Of a stretch of 64,000 nucleotides of DNA, positions 1 to 12,670 are shown in pieces; positions within the stretch are counted from its first letter, which is position 1, and every line of letters starts with the position of its first letter. Under the pieces are notes generated by a model that made no database searches, was not told the DNA's origin, and worked only from the letters and a program-made list of their open reading frames with translations. Source of the DNA: Oreocharis arfaki. Taxonomy: Eukaryota > Chordata > Aves > Passeriformes > Paramythiidae. The stretch spans positions 473,087 through 537,086 of the forward strand of contig VZRR01010740.1 in NCBI GenBank assembly GCA_013398015.1. The letters run 5' to 3'. The translations under genes and the position numbers were made by a program.

Positions 1-1928
1 TAGATCACTGCTTTAATTGCTCATTGAATTCTCGTCAATGAGACATTCACTTTTCATGTCTGGTGCAGCATTACCAAGGTTTTAGTTTGGGGCTAGAGCT
101 GAACTGCTGCTATTATTCATTTTTTGCACTTTTGTAGCAACCTGAGCACCAAACATGAATCATTTTGTTGCAGGTGCTGTACAGACAGAGTAAACAAGCG
201 GCCTTTGCTCTGAGGAGTTTAAAATCCAGTTAAACTCCTTATGCTGTAACACAGAGTGAGTGTGCAGGAGACCATGGGAGGTTTGGGGTTTGTGGCCCCT
301 CTCATCAGGCTGCCACTCGCCCCACCTGTTAAAATGCACGTGGGCAGTGGGAATAATGTCAATTATCCATCTCAGGGCTTTCCTCGCACCTCATCTCCGT
401 GACAAATGCACGAACATCACAAACATCCTCACACAGACCATATGTTACCAGGGCTGCCAAGCAGCAAAGTGTTGGATATTCAGAGAGCACCTTTGCAGCT
501 CAGGCTGACGCTTTCCACAGCTGATATCCACAACTTCTGTCTCGTTTCCTCTTACACTGCTTGGTACTTGGGGGACATAAGGAGTATTTAGTCAACCACG
601 CTTTACAGCTTTCACATAAAGATTTCTACACTGGCTTTATGTACAAAGCAAGAATTTTTTCACCAGAGAATAAGAACTAAAAATCCTCTTTCCCTTGTAT
701 TTAATGGGCATTAACAACGTACAGGTTTGATTAAGGGATAGGTGTAGTGCTGTGGATGGGAAATCTGAGGAAGCTGGTGAAGCTGAAATTCCTCAAAGCT
801 CTCCTGAGTGCCTGGCAGGGAAGGCCGCTGTGGTCAGTGCCAGGCCCAGCTCCTTTGTGTGGTTGCTCCTGGAGCCTGCTATGGGCAGTCCAAGTGCTGT
901 AAATTTTGGGTATTCACACTGGCTCTTCCCCAGAAGCCACATGAGATTAAGAAAGCAAACACTCCCAGTGAGGAGCATCGTGAGGGTGATGGGGAATGCA
1001 ATCCAATCTCATGTGATGTTCCCTGGTCAGCCCAGTCCAGGAGACATCATCGTCCTGATAAGATCCACATCTGATCCCAAGCTCAGACTAGGGATTTTAT
1101 CTAAGGCTGTAGTTCCCTTCAACTCTCTTAACAATTGGTTTCAGTTTCGTCCCTGTTGGCCCTTAGGCCAAATAATCTTCAATGTTCTCTATCCTCATGA
1201 TCACTTCATCTCCTTCCACTTCTAATTTCTCTCCTACATATCAGTACTTCTCAGAGCCTTTCCATTTTCTTTCCTTCTCCTTGCTATTAACCTTACCAAA
1301 TACTCTCGTTCCTGTGGTGGGACTGGGAATTGAAAGCATCAGTGCTTTTGGATGAGACACGGCAAAAAAAACCAGTTTCCCACTTTCAAACGACTCTATC
1401 TTGGTCCTTGTTGGAAAAAGTTGCAAGGTTTCATAAAGCAAGATGAATATACAGCAAAATGTAAAAGGTTTAGAAGTGTCAAATTCATAGTTCCAAGGGA
1501 ATATAGAATAGGTTCAAGTGCTTCTCCTGATTCCATGTGCCAAATCCGCATGTGGCCTTTGAATTTCTCTGGAGCTCACAGATGGCAGCGATGCAGGAAT
1601 CCCTGCAGGGGTTTGTGAACACTGAGCAGAGAGGTGGGAGCAGCACACTCCCAGCCAGGCCCTCCCTCTTTCAGAAGTACAACCCAGCTTGTCCTTTTCT
1701 TGAAAGGGACCTGTAGTGTTTGGCCGGGCGATGCTACAGCTCTGAACTATGACATTTGGTTTTATGGGGTTACTTTATTATACTTTTCTCTGGCTTTTTA
1801 AAACTTTTTTTAAAAACTTTTTATACCTGACATAATTTCTCAGAGGCTGATGCTAAATTTTGCAGTTGCAAGCTTCTAATAGTAAATCACCAGCAGCTTT
1901 TGATTATGAGAAGCACATATTCATTCAG

Positions 1929-2012
1929 AGAATCACAGACTGGCTTGGGTTGGAAGTGACCCTAAGGGTCATGTAGTTCCAAACCCCCTGCAGTGGGAAG
2001 GGTGCCACCAAT
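1929..2012 (-). mobile_element. CR1 LINE fragment (3' end, reverse orientation)
   Basis: The block starts AGAATCACAGACTGG and continues through TTGGGTTGGAAG, then a 'tagttccaa-accccctgc' segment. This is the reverse complement of the conserved 3' end of avian CR1 elements. Only about 85 bases remain, so it is a 5'-truncated, dead copy. The inner boundary near 2012 is approximate. Confidence 0.85.
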
Positions 2013-2038
2013 AAAACAAGTTCCTAAACCTTGTTTCA

Positions 2039-2090
2039 TATTTTTTTAATTATTATTATTATTTAGTTGGGTTTGGGTTTTTTTTAGGGG
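2039..2090. repeat. T-rich / ATT low-complexity tract
   Basis: A run of Ts is followed by several ATT units and then T/G-rich sequence (GGGTTTGGGTTTTTTTT). It lies directly after the CR1 fragment. It is simple sequence with no other content seen. Confidence 0.7.
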
Positions 2091-4657
2091 ATTAAAAGAA
2101 TAAGAGACTTGTAATTCACAAAGGCTGCAATCTAAGTAGTATATGTATCTATACAGTGGTTTGAGTAGAGAATTTCAGCTTCCCACATTTGTAGTGACAG
2201 GAAAATTTTGTGGTTTTGTTGGTTGGTAGCTTTAGAAAATTGAAGTGACCCTGTTAAAACATCCATCATAAAAACAACATAAACCCCAATGGGTGGTTTT
2301 GCACCAGAGAACCTCCTATCAAAATCCTGCTGTGAGCACAAGACCCTTCCTGGAAGCAGCTCCCAGCCTCGGAGTGTGGGCACCAGCACACTCTGAGCAC
2401 TCTGAAATTGCTTTGAGCTGCTGCTGCTCCTGCATTCAGTGGTTTTCCCTCCTGGTTCTACTTCAGTACAAGACTCTGTAGGGAGGATCTGCCGCCTGAC
2501 AGCCCGAGATAGGTTTGTCTGGAGAGAGTGGAGTGTCTGAGGGGAAAGAGTTTTTGTTTCTTTTTTATTTATAATCCCTCTTGCTTTCAGCAAAATTCAA
2601 TGGAACAGCAAACGAGCTGATGAAATTCTGGTTTTCTGTCCCACTGTGAATCCAAGGATGGTTCTCTTGCCCTAAAGTAAAGTGGAGGATATGGGAGCAG
2701 TTTTCAGTTAAAAACATGTAATTGAGCTTAAACCTTGTGCAGCAGCAGATCCTTCTGCTGCTGGGGGAGTTTTTCTGCCAGAGACTGTGGTGTCTGTCAG
2801 AGTGTTTGGACTCTCCTTGGGAGGAGGATTGTCTGGTGTGAATTCACAGAGCCACAGGTCTGTGGGGTGGTTTTGGTTTTGTCTTGTTCTCAGCATCCAC
2901 ATCTATTTTAATTGGCAATTAATTTAATTTTCCACAAGTCATTTCTGTTTGGCCAGTGATGGTAATTAGTAAGTGACCTCCCTGTCTTTATTTTTTCCGT
3001 CTTTCTCCCCAGTTCTGCTGAGGTGGGGGAGTGAGGGGGTGGCTGGGTGGGAGGCTGGGAGCAGCCCAAGGCCAACCCTCCACTCTTGCTTTGGTAAATA
3101 GTGCCTCACCTCTCTTTTTGTGCCTTATTCTATTTGAATGCTTGAGATTTTGGCATTGCTTAATTTTTAATCTAACCTATCTCATCAATATTTATCATAA
3201 AATGAGGCTGTAAGTTCTGTAAGAACCAGCTATAGTTCTTTTTCCCTGTGGTGCTCTACTCTGAGATTCAATCCCAGTGGATGTCCAGAAAGCGAGGGTC
3301 TCCACAAGGTCCTCTGGCAGCCCTGACTTTGTGTTTGTCTGTCTAGAGAGAGATGAAAATTTTGATGAAGAGGATTTCTGTAACTTCCCAGGAGTGTTGA
3401 GTGGCCACCCACTCTGAGACTATTTCTGTGCTTCAGGACCAGTTATAGAGATTACATAGCCAACAAGAGTTTAGGGATTGGCCATGAGAGACTCTGAGAT
3501 TGTTTCTCTTTCTTTAAAAGCAATGACCCAATACAAGAAGTATAGACTCTAAACAATTAAATTGAATTTAAACAATTATACAAAGTGTTTTATTTCACAG
3601 TAAAACTCCATTGTTGTTGATTTTATGTAGCTGTTATCCCTGTCTGTAGTTTTTCTGAAAGCATAATGCAGTTTTTAAAGATCCAGTGGAACTGAAATGT
3701 AAAATAAAAATAGTGAGAGCATACGAGTAAGTGAAAAGTCTGCAGCAGCAGTAACTTGAGGAGCAGGTAGGGAATACAAAACAGATTGTCTGCAGAAAAA
3801 CCTTTTGCATGCAAAGATATTGTTCAGAGATGTCAAAACCTGAAATGTTCATTTAGCAATTGCAAACTTGTGGTGAAGACCTCTTACTCATATAGCTGTT
3901 AGTTAAATCACCAACACTTTATCCAATATTTTGTGAAAAAATGACTCAGAGAAGAAATTTGAGACAAAGTCTCAAACCTTTGGTCTTTAAGGATATTTTC
4001 CTCTTTATGCCAGCATTCCTAAATATTTTAAACCTTCCATGTAAAGTAAAACAGGGTTATTGACAGCTACTGTTAAAGTAAATATTTTCACAATCCTTAG
4101 ACACAGTGCAGCTCATGAACTGTGACAATCCTGGTAGTAGGAAATGTTAGAGTTCGGTTTTTCTGTTTTACAAAACTTCTGCAGTAGCCTGGGGCTGAAT
4201 ATTCTGTAAACAACCAGTGCTGAGCCTGAAGATGAACCGAATATCTGAAAGCACGGTGCCACAGAAGAGCCTTTAGAGATCCGAGGCTGTGATGAGGAGC
4301 ACAACAAGGTCTCTACTGCCACTGCTCAATTTGTGGAACTGGGTGTGCATTTAATTGGAGAGATCACAAAAGACTCATGTCCAAAGTGGTTTGTTTATCC
4401 CCTACCCCGTTAGAATGGTCAGAGCATTTGATGGTCAAATCCTCTTCATCCTTCTGGAAGTGCACATTCATAGATTTGTTTATGAAGTAGAGGTAGAAAA
4501 ATATAAAATTTCTTTAAAAGTATTTTTCCTTAGACTGAGAGACATCTCTTCCCATCTCTGCAGACAAGCTAACAGCGTAAAGATACCCGGAGCTTGTGTC
4601 CCAAAGTGGATACTTATGCGTTTTTTCCTTTTCTTCCTTTTTTTTCCCTCTCCCCAG

Positions 4658-4866
4658 TGAAATTTGATGACTGCAAGGGGAACAACAAATTGAACTTTGA
4701 AGTTTCTAACCCAGACTTTACAGTGGAACTTGATGGGAATTTGGTTGCACTCAAGAATGTATCAGAAGTTGGCAGAGCCTTGTTCGTCCATGCACGGTCG
4801 GAGCACGCCGAGGATATGGCAGAAATCTTTATTCTTGAAGCAAATGAAAAACGTGGTGCATTAAAG
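4658..4866 (+). CDS. CDH13: CDH13 (T-cadherin) exon 3: propeptide segment
   Basis: This exon encodes the second half of the T-cadherin propeptide, the Ig-like domain removed in the secretory pathway before the GPI-anchored adhesion receptor matures. The reading frame gives KFDDCKGNNKLNFEVSNPDF from 4660, later LVALKNVSEVG and LFVHARSEHAEDMAE. It matches the vertebrate CDH13 prodomain, whose human counterpart I recall as FSDCKGND...LFVHARTPHAEDMAE. Cysteine 4672-4674 is a conserved prodomain cysteine. An N-glycosylation sequon (NVS) starts at 4756, where human has NIT. The acceptor is a long pyrimidine tract ending CCCCAG (to 4657); the donor is AAG|GTAAGT (4867). The exon begins with two bases of a split codon (phase 1) and ends in phase 0, so 209 nt = 2 + 69 codons. 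It joins in frame to the exon at 34723. Reading through the donor meets a stop after 18 codons. Confidence 0.95.
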
Positions 4867-5748
4867 GTAAGTGAAATACCAAAGATTAAAAAAAAAAAAT
4901 TGCCAAGGAGATGCTGCTGCTAAATATTTACATGTGTCACCTAGGATTGTAAGCAATTTTAATCTGTTAGCAGGGATCAAAATCAGCCTTCAGTGCAGAT
5001 ATTGCTGTAACATTTTAGCACTTGGTTTAATTTGTGATGCAGATTTCCTGGGTTTTGGAAGATGTATTACATCTTCAGGTGTGGATGCTAAACAGTCATG
5101 AGGACTTTATGCAAATGAAAGAGCCCAAGTATTAAAATTGGCTGGTTCTTCCAGTGTATGTTATGCCAGGTAATCACAGTTTGGCCACAACTAAAAATGG
5201 AAAAATCATAGTTTAAATGTGTAACTCAGAATTTACAGAACCTTCACATTTCACTCCAAGTCTAAGTACGTAGGAATGAATTCTGCAGAATTTAAATTTT
5301 CCTATTGGTCTGCTTATATGACATTGTTATGTGGTAAACTGCTTAAACATCTGCACACAAACAGCAGCACGCATTTACTCTCTGTCTCTATGTCCTGGTG
5401 ATTTTTGCTCTGCTCTGTCCACTAAATGTTTTGTCCTTTCTTTTCCTCTCCTAAGTTTCAGTGTAAAACAAACCTTATTCTCTGGGGGGACAAAGCACTT
5501 CACAAATTGATTGAATTGTTTACTTCACACCCCTGCAAATAACAAAAGGAGATGTGAGATAGCCTTCACTTCTGTGTCCTGGCATTTAGGAGAGAGGCAG
5601 ACAAGACAGTGGCTCACTGAACAATTAAGCCTGCTACCTTTACAGACCTATAATTTCACAGAAAAATAAAGAAACCTTGATAAAAATGACTGATCTATTG
5701 TCTTGCTTTGGTATTTAAACATCCAATTGCCAGAGTTCTCATTATATT

Positions 5749-7076
5749 CCCAACAATATATAACTCAAGTCTTCCCTTAAAAAAACAAATTATCTTGGGG
5801 AGAAAGGTTGAACAAACTTCTGAAAGTCTGAGGAAAAGTTGCTGAGGAAAGGTTTTGCTCTGCACTTTAAGCAGCACACGATGTGAATATGGATTGCCAG
5901 TGGCAGAGAAAGAACCAGAATATTTAACTGCGGAAAGCTGATCAGAACACTGAAATGGAATTTAATTTTATTTAAATATGCCGTTTCTTCACAAAATTAA
6001 ATTTTAACACGGGCACACTTGAGGGAGTCTCTTATGTGGAGGAGCTGTGAGTTTAGAACCACAGACTGCCAAATTCAGAGTAGGAAAGCAGCACTTGCAG
6101 GAGCAAGCTGGGCACTTGGCTGTCCTGTGCCTCAGACTAGCAAGACTTGCTCCTTCTGGTGCCTTCACAAGAATGTTCAAATGGTTTTATTTTGAAATCT
6201 TAGGAGCAGTTTCAAAATGAGGATCATCATTCTCTGGTTAGAAGTTACTCAAACCACAGAGGAGTTTGAGATGTCTCTGACAGGAGGTCTGGAGTTAAAC
6301 TTTGTGAGGTTGGTTTATGTGTGAAGATCTGATTCTCTGAGAATCATATTCTGAAGTTTTATTCTGGTTTTCTTAGAGAAGCAGCCCTTCCATATCTGTG
6401 AGTGAAGATATTCTACAGGAGCTGCAATCTAAGGGAAATCTTGTCAGATATTCCATGGCCATTACAATATGGAAATCTCATGGGTAGGAGTTACCAGATG
6501 TGTATTTGCACAGACTCTGAAAAGCTCCGCCAGTGACCTTTCTCTTTATGTCCTGTTTGGGTTCTGGGGAGTCTCCCCTCAGAATATTCCGGCAATATTC
6601 ATTGATGCCTGGTGTTGAAATCTCTCTCCAGACTACATTTGAAAGCCAGGGCTGATTTGGCCCCTCTCCTGGATTCTGTTCCAACCACTTTGTGCTGCTT
6701 CAGAGAGAGAGAACCAGTCTAAATCAGGCATATTGTGCCACTTGCCAGCCTTTCCTCACAGGTGACAATATCACAACATCATCTCAACAAGCATTCATCA
6801 CCTCTGTCTGGGTTTTGGTATTTAGCCCACAAGCAGATGGTAGCCCCCTCAATGTGGGGATCTGTGGTGTCTGCAATGCCCTTGTGAGTTACATGATGCC
6901 TTAATGTGTCCTGGGAAATCCATCCAGTGAGGGTCATCCCCTTCTTCAAGGGAATATAAAGATCTTTGGGGCGAGCTGTCCTACTCTGTTCTCAGCAACC
7001 CCTCTGGAGCTGTTAAACCAGAATTTCTTCCCGACCTTTTCATCTATTTGCCTATTTCAAACACCACACAGACAGT
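5749..7076. repeat. 1.33-kb duplicated block, copy 1
   Basis: This block begins CCCAACAATATATAACTC and ends CACCACACAGACAGT directly before the single n at 7077. It recurs at 7078-8402. By eye the two copies differ by 12 substitutions plus one 3-base indel (copy 1 has an extra GAG near 6260), about 0.9% divergence. It holds no gene; the small open frame at 6478-6684 on the minus strand is repeated in both copies only because the DNA is. Confidence 0.95.
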
Positions 7077-7077
7077 N
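7077..7077. other. single ambiguous base marking an assembly join
   Basis: This is the only n in the window. It falls exactly between the end of copy 1 and the start of copy 2 of the duplicated block. A one-base n at such a junction suggests a scaffolder joined two contigs that actually overlap. Confidence 0.9.
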
Positions 7078-8402
7078 CCCAACAATATATAACTCAAGTC
7101 TTCCATTAAAAAAACAAATTATCTTGAGGAGAAAGGTTGAACAAACTTCTGAAAGTCTGAGGAAAAGTTGCTGAGGAAAGGTTTTGCTCTGCACTTTAAG
7201 CAGCACACAATGTGAATATGGATTGCCAGTGGCAGAGAAAGAACCAGAATATTTAACTGCAGAAAGCTGATCAGAACACTGAAATGGAATTTAATTTTAT
7301 TTAAATATGCCGTTTCTTCACAAAATTAAATTTTAACACGGGCACACTTGAGGGAGTCTCTTATGTGGAGGAGCTGTGAGTTTAGAACCACAGACTGCCA
7401 AATTCAGAGTAGGAAAGCAGCACTTGCAGGAGCAAGCTGGGCACTTGGCTGTCCTGTGCCTCAGACTAGCAAGACTTGCTCCTTCTGGTGCCTTCACAAG
7501 AATGTTCAAATGGTTTTATTTTGAAATCTTAGGAGCAGTTTCAAAATGAGGATCATCATTCTCTGGTTAGAAGTTACTCAAACCACAGAGTTTGAGATGT
7601 CTCTGACAGGAGGTCTAGAGTTAAACTTCATGAGGTTGGTTTATGTGTGAAGATCTGATTCTCTGAGAATCATATTCTGAAGTTTTATTCTGGTTTTCTT
7701 AGAGAAGCAGCCCTTCCATATCTGTGAGTGAAGATATTCTACAGGAGCTGCAATCTAAGGGAAATCTTGTCAGATATTCCATGGCCATTACAATATGGAA
7801 ATCTCATGGGTAGGAGTTACCAGATGTGTATTTGCACAGACTCTGAAAAGCTCCGCCAGTGACCTTTCTCTTTATGTCCTGTTTGGGTTCTGGGGAGTCT
7901 CCCCTCAGAATATTCTGGCAATATTCATTGATGCCTGGTGTTGAAATCTCTCTCCAGACTACATTTGAAAGCCAGGGCTGATTTGGCCCCTCTCCTGGAT
8001 TCTGTTCCAACCACTTTGCGCTGCTTCAGAGAGAGAGAACCAGTCTAAATCAGGCATATTGTGCCACTTGCCAGCCTTTCCTCACAGGTGACAATATCAC
8101 AACATCATCACAACAAGCATTCATCACCTCTGTCTGGGTTTTGGTATTTAGCCCACAAGCAGATGGTAGCCCCCTCAATGTGGGGATCTGTGGTGTCTGC
8201 AACGCCCTTGTGAGTTACATGATGCCTTAATGTGTCCTGGGAAATCCATCCAGTGAGGGTCATTCCCTTCTTCAAGGGAATATAAAGATCTTTGGGGCGA
8301 GCTGTCCTACTCTGTTCTCAGCAACCCCTCTGGAGCTGTTAAACCAGAATTTCTTCCCGACCTTTTCATCTATTTGCCTATTTCAAACACCACACAGACA
8401 GT
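7078..8402. repeat. 1.33-kb duplicated block, copy 2
   Basis: This copy is in the same orientation as copy 1, starts immediately after the n, and ends with the same CACACAGACAGT before running into unique sequence at 8403. It is 1,325 nt against 1,328 nt in copy 1; the difference is one 3-base deletion. Differences are scattered single bases such as CTTCCA for CTTCCC near the start, as expected of alleles. Confidence 0.95.
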
Positions 8403-9683
8403 GTTGTCTTTCTGCTTGTCATACTTGAGAAGGATATAAAGACTACAACGACCCATCTAAAGTGATTTTATGATAAATTTGAACTTAATCCCGTACTTTT
8501 GCAGTCTAAATGTGTCAGCATGGAAACAGCAGAACTGCTCCATCTGTTTATGCAAGGAGCCTTGGCTAAGAAACGCTCAGATGGAACCTTAGTAATTCAG
8601 CATAATTCTGTGGGGTTAAGATGAGCACACGCTGGAGCACTGCTTAGCATTCAGTACTTAGAGAACAGTACCTTGTCTAATTAGGGGATAAGTAGTTCTT
8701 AAGCATTTCCCCACCACCAGCAAATGCCACTTCTCTTCTGAAAGCATGTAACCTACATCTGTGAAATCCCATTGTTAACGTTGCTAATTGCAGATTCCCA
8801 ACATGTTTGGGAATGGCTCTCATCAATGATCTCTGATGTGCTGACTGGCAGCCTGAGCCTAGGAACAGAGCATAGTTCCTAAAACTTTCTGATTGCTACC
8901 AACCATACTTTGGATGAATATGGAACTTATTTAGAGGTGCAATCTGGAGTGTGCAGAAAAGCTTTTGGTATTCTGATGGTGATGGGGTGCAGTTCTTTCC
9001 TGCTAAAGATGGGAGATGATTCCAGCTGGCCTCACCGATATGTCCTATGCGATTAACTAAATCAACTTCATGGCCAGAGTATAATCAGTGGCTGTTGGAA
9101 TATCACTCACTATTTAGCTGTTACTTGCATCTGAAGGGCCTGTATTCCTCCTCTTCTGCCAGAAGCACAATAGATCTGCAGAGCCTGCAGCTTTCCATCC
9201 AGGGGTGGCCATGGCTACAGCATGGGCTGAGAGGTGGTTCCTCAGCCATGGACCAGCTTGGCCATGGCTCTCTGATCACACAATCAGCTGCAGGAGCAGA
9301 TACTGCACTGCTGCCTTTCCTGATGTCTGCATGTTTAACGTGCCCTAAACCCCGTGAATCCCTCTGCCTACAGATATCCACACGTGCAGAAGTCTGTCCA
9401 TCAGATTCCACATTAGATTCCAGATCTGATTCCAGTCGGAATTGCTTTCTGCAGCCTGCTGGAGATGCTCCCCCCCTCCTATGATTTTGATACTGCTCTC
9501 TGTCTGCCTCAACAAAACAAAAACCTGTTCCCAAAGACCTTCTGTCATTTCTGAGAGGTGTTTGAATGGGAGTGAACAGAAGGGCCTATGGAAGGTGTAA
9601 CATCACTCTTTAATAGTTATGTGCCTGTACACACTTGGATCTTTATGCAATCAGAGCTCAGAGGAAGAAAGGAATTTCAGGTG

Positions 9684-9741
9684 CATTTCCCATGGAGCAG
9701 TGCTGGTGAATGATGGAACATTCCCCACGGAGCAGTGCTGG
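9684..9741 (+). repeat. local direct repeat, 23 bp, period 35
   Basis: A 23-bp sequence containing GGAGCAGTGCTGG occurs at 9684-9706 and again at 9719-9741, with two C/T differences. Similarity does not extend through the whole 35-bp period. It is probably a small old slippage duplication. Confidence 0.7.
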
Positions 9742-12656
9742 GATGTGCACAGCTCTGCTCATGCCCTGCTCTGCCCAGCCTTTGCTTCTTGCCCCCTCAC
9801 ACAGTCAGGACTGGAGTGCTCGGGGATATGAGAAAAAAGAGAACGGTGAATGTTCTGATTCACCCAGGATTCCCCAAATGAACTTTGAGTTCATTCTGAA
9901 TAATTCAGAGAATTGCAAAGCCTGAAATCCCTAATGGTAAAATAAATCACTCTCACACTCTCGCTGGGGAGAAACTGGCCAAGCCAATGACTGGCAGCAT
10001 TCTCTTTTTTCAACTTGTGTCTTGTCCAGTGCTTAATCCCTGCTTTGTTTGATGGAGAAAGTGGGACAACTGAAAGTTGGGAATTTCATCTCATCTGAAT
10101 ATTTGTCCAGACGTTAGTGGAGTTATGTATTTATTGAAAGGTTTTGTGGAAGGCAGAAACCATTGCCAGGCTTTTGTAGAGCCTCATAATAAATGGTGAG
10201 CTGCAAAAGGTGGCGAGCTGGAGCTTGAGCTGTGTCCTCTGAGGCTAAATAAAATAGCGTCTGCTGGTCCTGCGCCCCCTCTGAAATCTAATGCTGGTTT
10301 TAATGAACATGCCCTCAGTGTACTGGGAGCTAAAAGGAGCCCTTGGGAAACAATCTGTCTCTGCCTCTTTCTCTGTGTTGGCAGCCTTTTTTCACTTTTT
10401 TTTCCTTCCCCACAGCAAAGGGAGTTATTTGGAACTTTTATTTGTTACACCATTACAGACACAGGGTGAAGGGTGGAGGCGAGTGAGATATCAGGAGCCT
10501 GGCACCAAAGCAGATAAGAGGGCAGGCAGATAGTCAGAAATTCCAGGCTGGTAGTGACTGCACTGTATGGTGCTCAGCAGTCTTCCATACAGAAGGATGA
10601 AATGATTAAATAGAAACTGTCAAACCCTCAGGACACATTTCAGGCACTAGCTGGAAAAGGAACAGGAGAAAGAAAAGAGGAGATAACAGTGAGGAGCATA
10701 CCCTGAGATAGCATGTTATAGACAAAGTTTAAAGTCGTCTCCACCAGCAGCTCAGACTGAAGGAAATGAAGTTGCCCCAGTCCTGCTACTTTGTCCAGTG
10801 CCCTTTGTACCAGCCAGGGGCTGCTGGGCAGAAAGCTGCTGCTTTCTTTCCCTTTGTCAAACCACTGCTTTTCCCAATGCCGGCACTCGGCCGTGTTTGC
10901 TACAGCAGTGACAGCAGCCTCAGCAGCCTGGCTGAAAACTTCCTTGCAGACCCGAATTCTCATTCCTGAGACTTCCTACTAAGTCACAGCCTGCATGGAT
11001 ACCTTTTGTGCAAGTCTCTTTCTTCCTGTGCATGTTTCCTGAAGTATCAAACAGAAATAATGAAACTAAGCTCTTTGGATTTAAACCTTAGCGTTTCTTG
11101 TTTGTGTCTTGCTCTCTGCTTATCCCCATGGGATAGAGATTGCAAATATTATGGATATGAGATAAAAAGTGCCTAGAGCCTTAAATCCTGCATGTACGGC
11201 TTTCTGCCTTAGAACAGATGATAACGGATCAATAATCTTATTATGAATCAGGATTCTCTCGCAGCAGGAAATATTCAGGCAAGGAGGTGTGAATAGTTGA
11301 GTTTAGCTGTCTGGCAATTCAATAAGTTATTTGGAAAATAAGATCGAGAATCAGCCTCTCTGATATAGCAGGCAATCGTTCCCATTAATGTATATTAGCA
11401 TTTTTCTGTTTAGAATAGAATTCCAAATAAGCTGAAAATGACTGTGCAGAGGTACTGAGATGGACTCTCATATGAGATATTGACAAACAGCCTCGAAGAG
11501 TTCCATGTTATTAGATTTTGCATACAGCAGTTGCTGCAGAAAGGAATGCACTGCATAAATAAAATGCCATGTTTTGCATTTAATTTTAAAGCACAAAATA
11601 GAATAAGTCACAGGGGGTGCATCAATATCTATGATACGTTTGAGTTATCACACTGATCAAAACCGTGTATAGAATTGCATTTCCAGCAAAGCTGGGGACA
11701 TCCCTTGCCTTCAGATATGAAAGTGTCCTTCAGGCATATAAAGAAGGATTTTCTTAAAGATCGAACAACAACAAAAAAATCATTTTCTCACTTTTGTGTT
11801 TGGTTTGGCAGAAAGTTTAACATATTAACATTGTCCCAGCCATTAAGTCACTAGGTTGTTATCACTTCTGTTGCTTCTGTTGTCGCACTGCAAACACATA
11901 TTGACTGGGAGTTCATACATAAAAAGCTGAGGTAAAAGTGATTTTAGAATCTATTACCTGTGTACTGGTGACATTTTCGTAAATGACTTTTCCCTGCTAT
12001 AATCACCATTGAATAGATGCTATTTTTTAAATTTTGAAGTCTACGTTGCTACATTTAGGATTTTACAGAATACATCTCAATTAATGTCAATGAAAGCAAG
12101 AGCTTGTTCTCATCAATGGGTCATTCTGCTGTGTCATTTAGCTGCCTTTTAAACTATATTTTTATAAAAATCCTCTGTGCACACCACTTGCTGGCAGAGA
12201 AACAACAAAGAGCTCCTTTTATACCAGAAATCTCCTTAACCACTCTTTTCCATAGAAATTCCAGCCACCTATTTTCCCTTTTCATCCCTCAGCCTGATCC
12301 AGAACCTGCTGAAATAATCCAATTCCATTGGCTTTAGCTCAAGCTCCGGGAGCAGGAGCTGTGCCTGGCAGTGCTGGGTGGCTCTGGCTCCCCTGCCCCT
12401 TCTCTGGGCAGTTTTTGGGTGTCCCTGCAGTCCCACACGGAGCAGTTCTGATGTGATGGACACCCACCCTCCCCTTCAGCTCAGCTCTGCAGCCTCCCCT
12501 CATCTCCATTGCCAGGCTTGTGCTTCCTGAGGCCTGGACTGAATTTACCCTTCCCCAGCACCAAGGAAATGCAGGTTTCATATACTCTGGCTTTGGACTG
12601 TGCTCTGACAAAGATCCATTTATCTGAGAATTATTGTGGTGCCAAGAGATGTGGCA

Positions 12657-12670
12657 GTTGCCATAGCAAC
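12657..12670. promoter_or_regulatory. candidate RFX X-box
   Basis: The sequence is GTTGCCATAGCAAC: two inverted half-sites, GTTGCC and AGCAAC, with a 2-base spacer. It matches the RFX-family X-box consensus (GTNRCC, 0-3 bases, RGYAAC) at every position. It lies in intron 3 just downstream of a more GC-rich stretch and is followed by AATTACATATTG. Whether it is bound or conserved cannot be seen here. Confidence 0.45.

Larger units (their letters stand above)
1..4657 (+). other. CDH13: 3' part of CDH13 intron 2 (partial)
   Basis: This is the AT-rich intron upstream of the first recognisable exon. It ends in a long pyrimidine tract (about 4619-4655) and an AG at 4656-4657. It contains one CR1 fragment (1929-2012) and a low-complexity T/ATT tract (about 2039-2090). 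Open frames here, the longest 157 codons at 752-1225, resemble no family I know, lack flanking splice or promoter structure, and are treated as chance. The upstream intron boundary lies outside the window. Confidence 0.85.

Noticed and set aside
752..1225. 157-codon open frame in intron 2
   Set aside because: No homology recognised; competing frames overlap it on both strands and no splice signals fit.
6478..8010. The same 68-codon minus-strand frame seen twice (6478-6684 and 7804-8010), which might suggest a conserved paralogous pair
   Set aside because: The similarity is explained by the duplicated DNA block; outside the frame the copies are just as similar.
10270..10283. CGCCCCCTCTG as a CTCF site
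   Set aside because: Only the 5' half of the reversed motif fits; the TGG end is missing.
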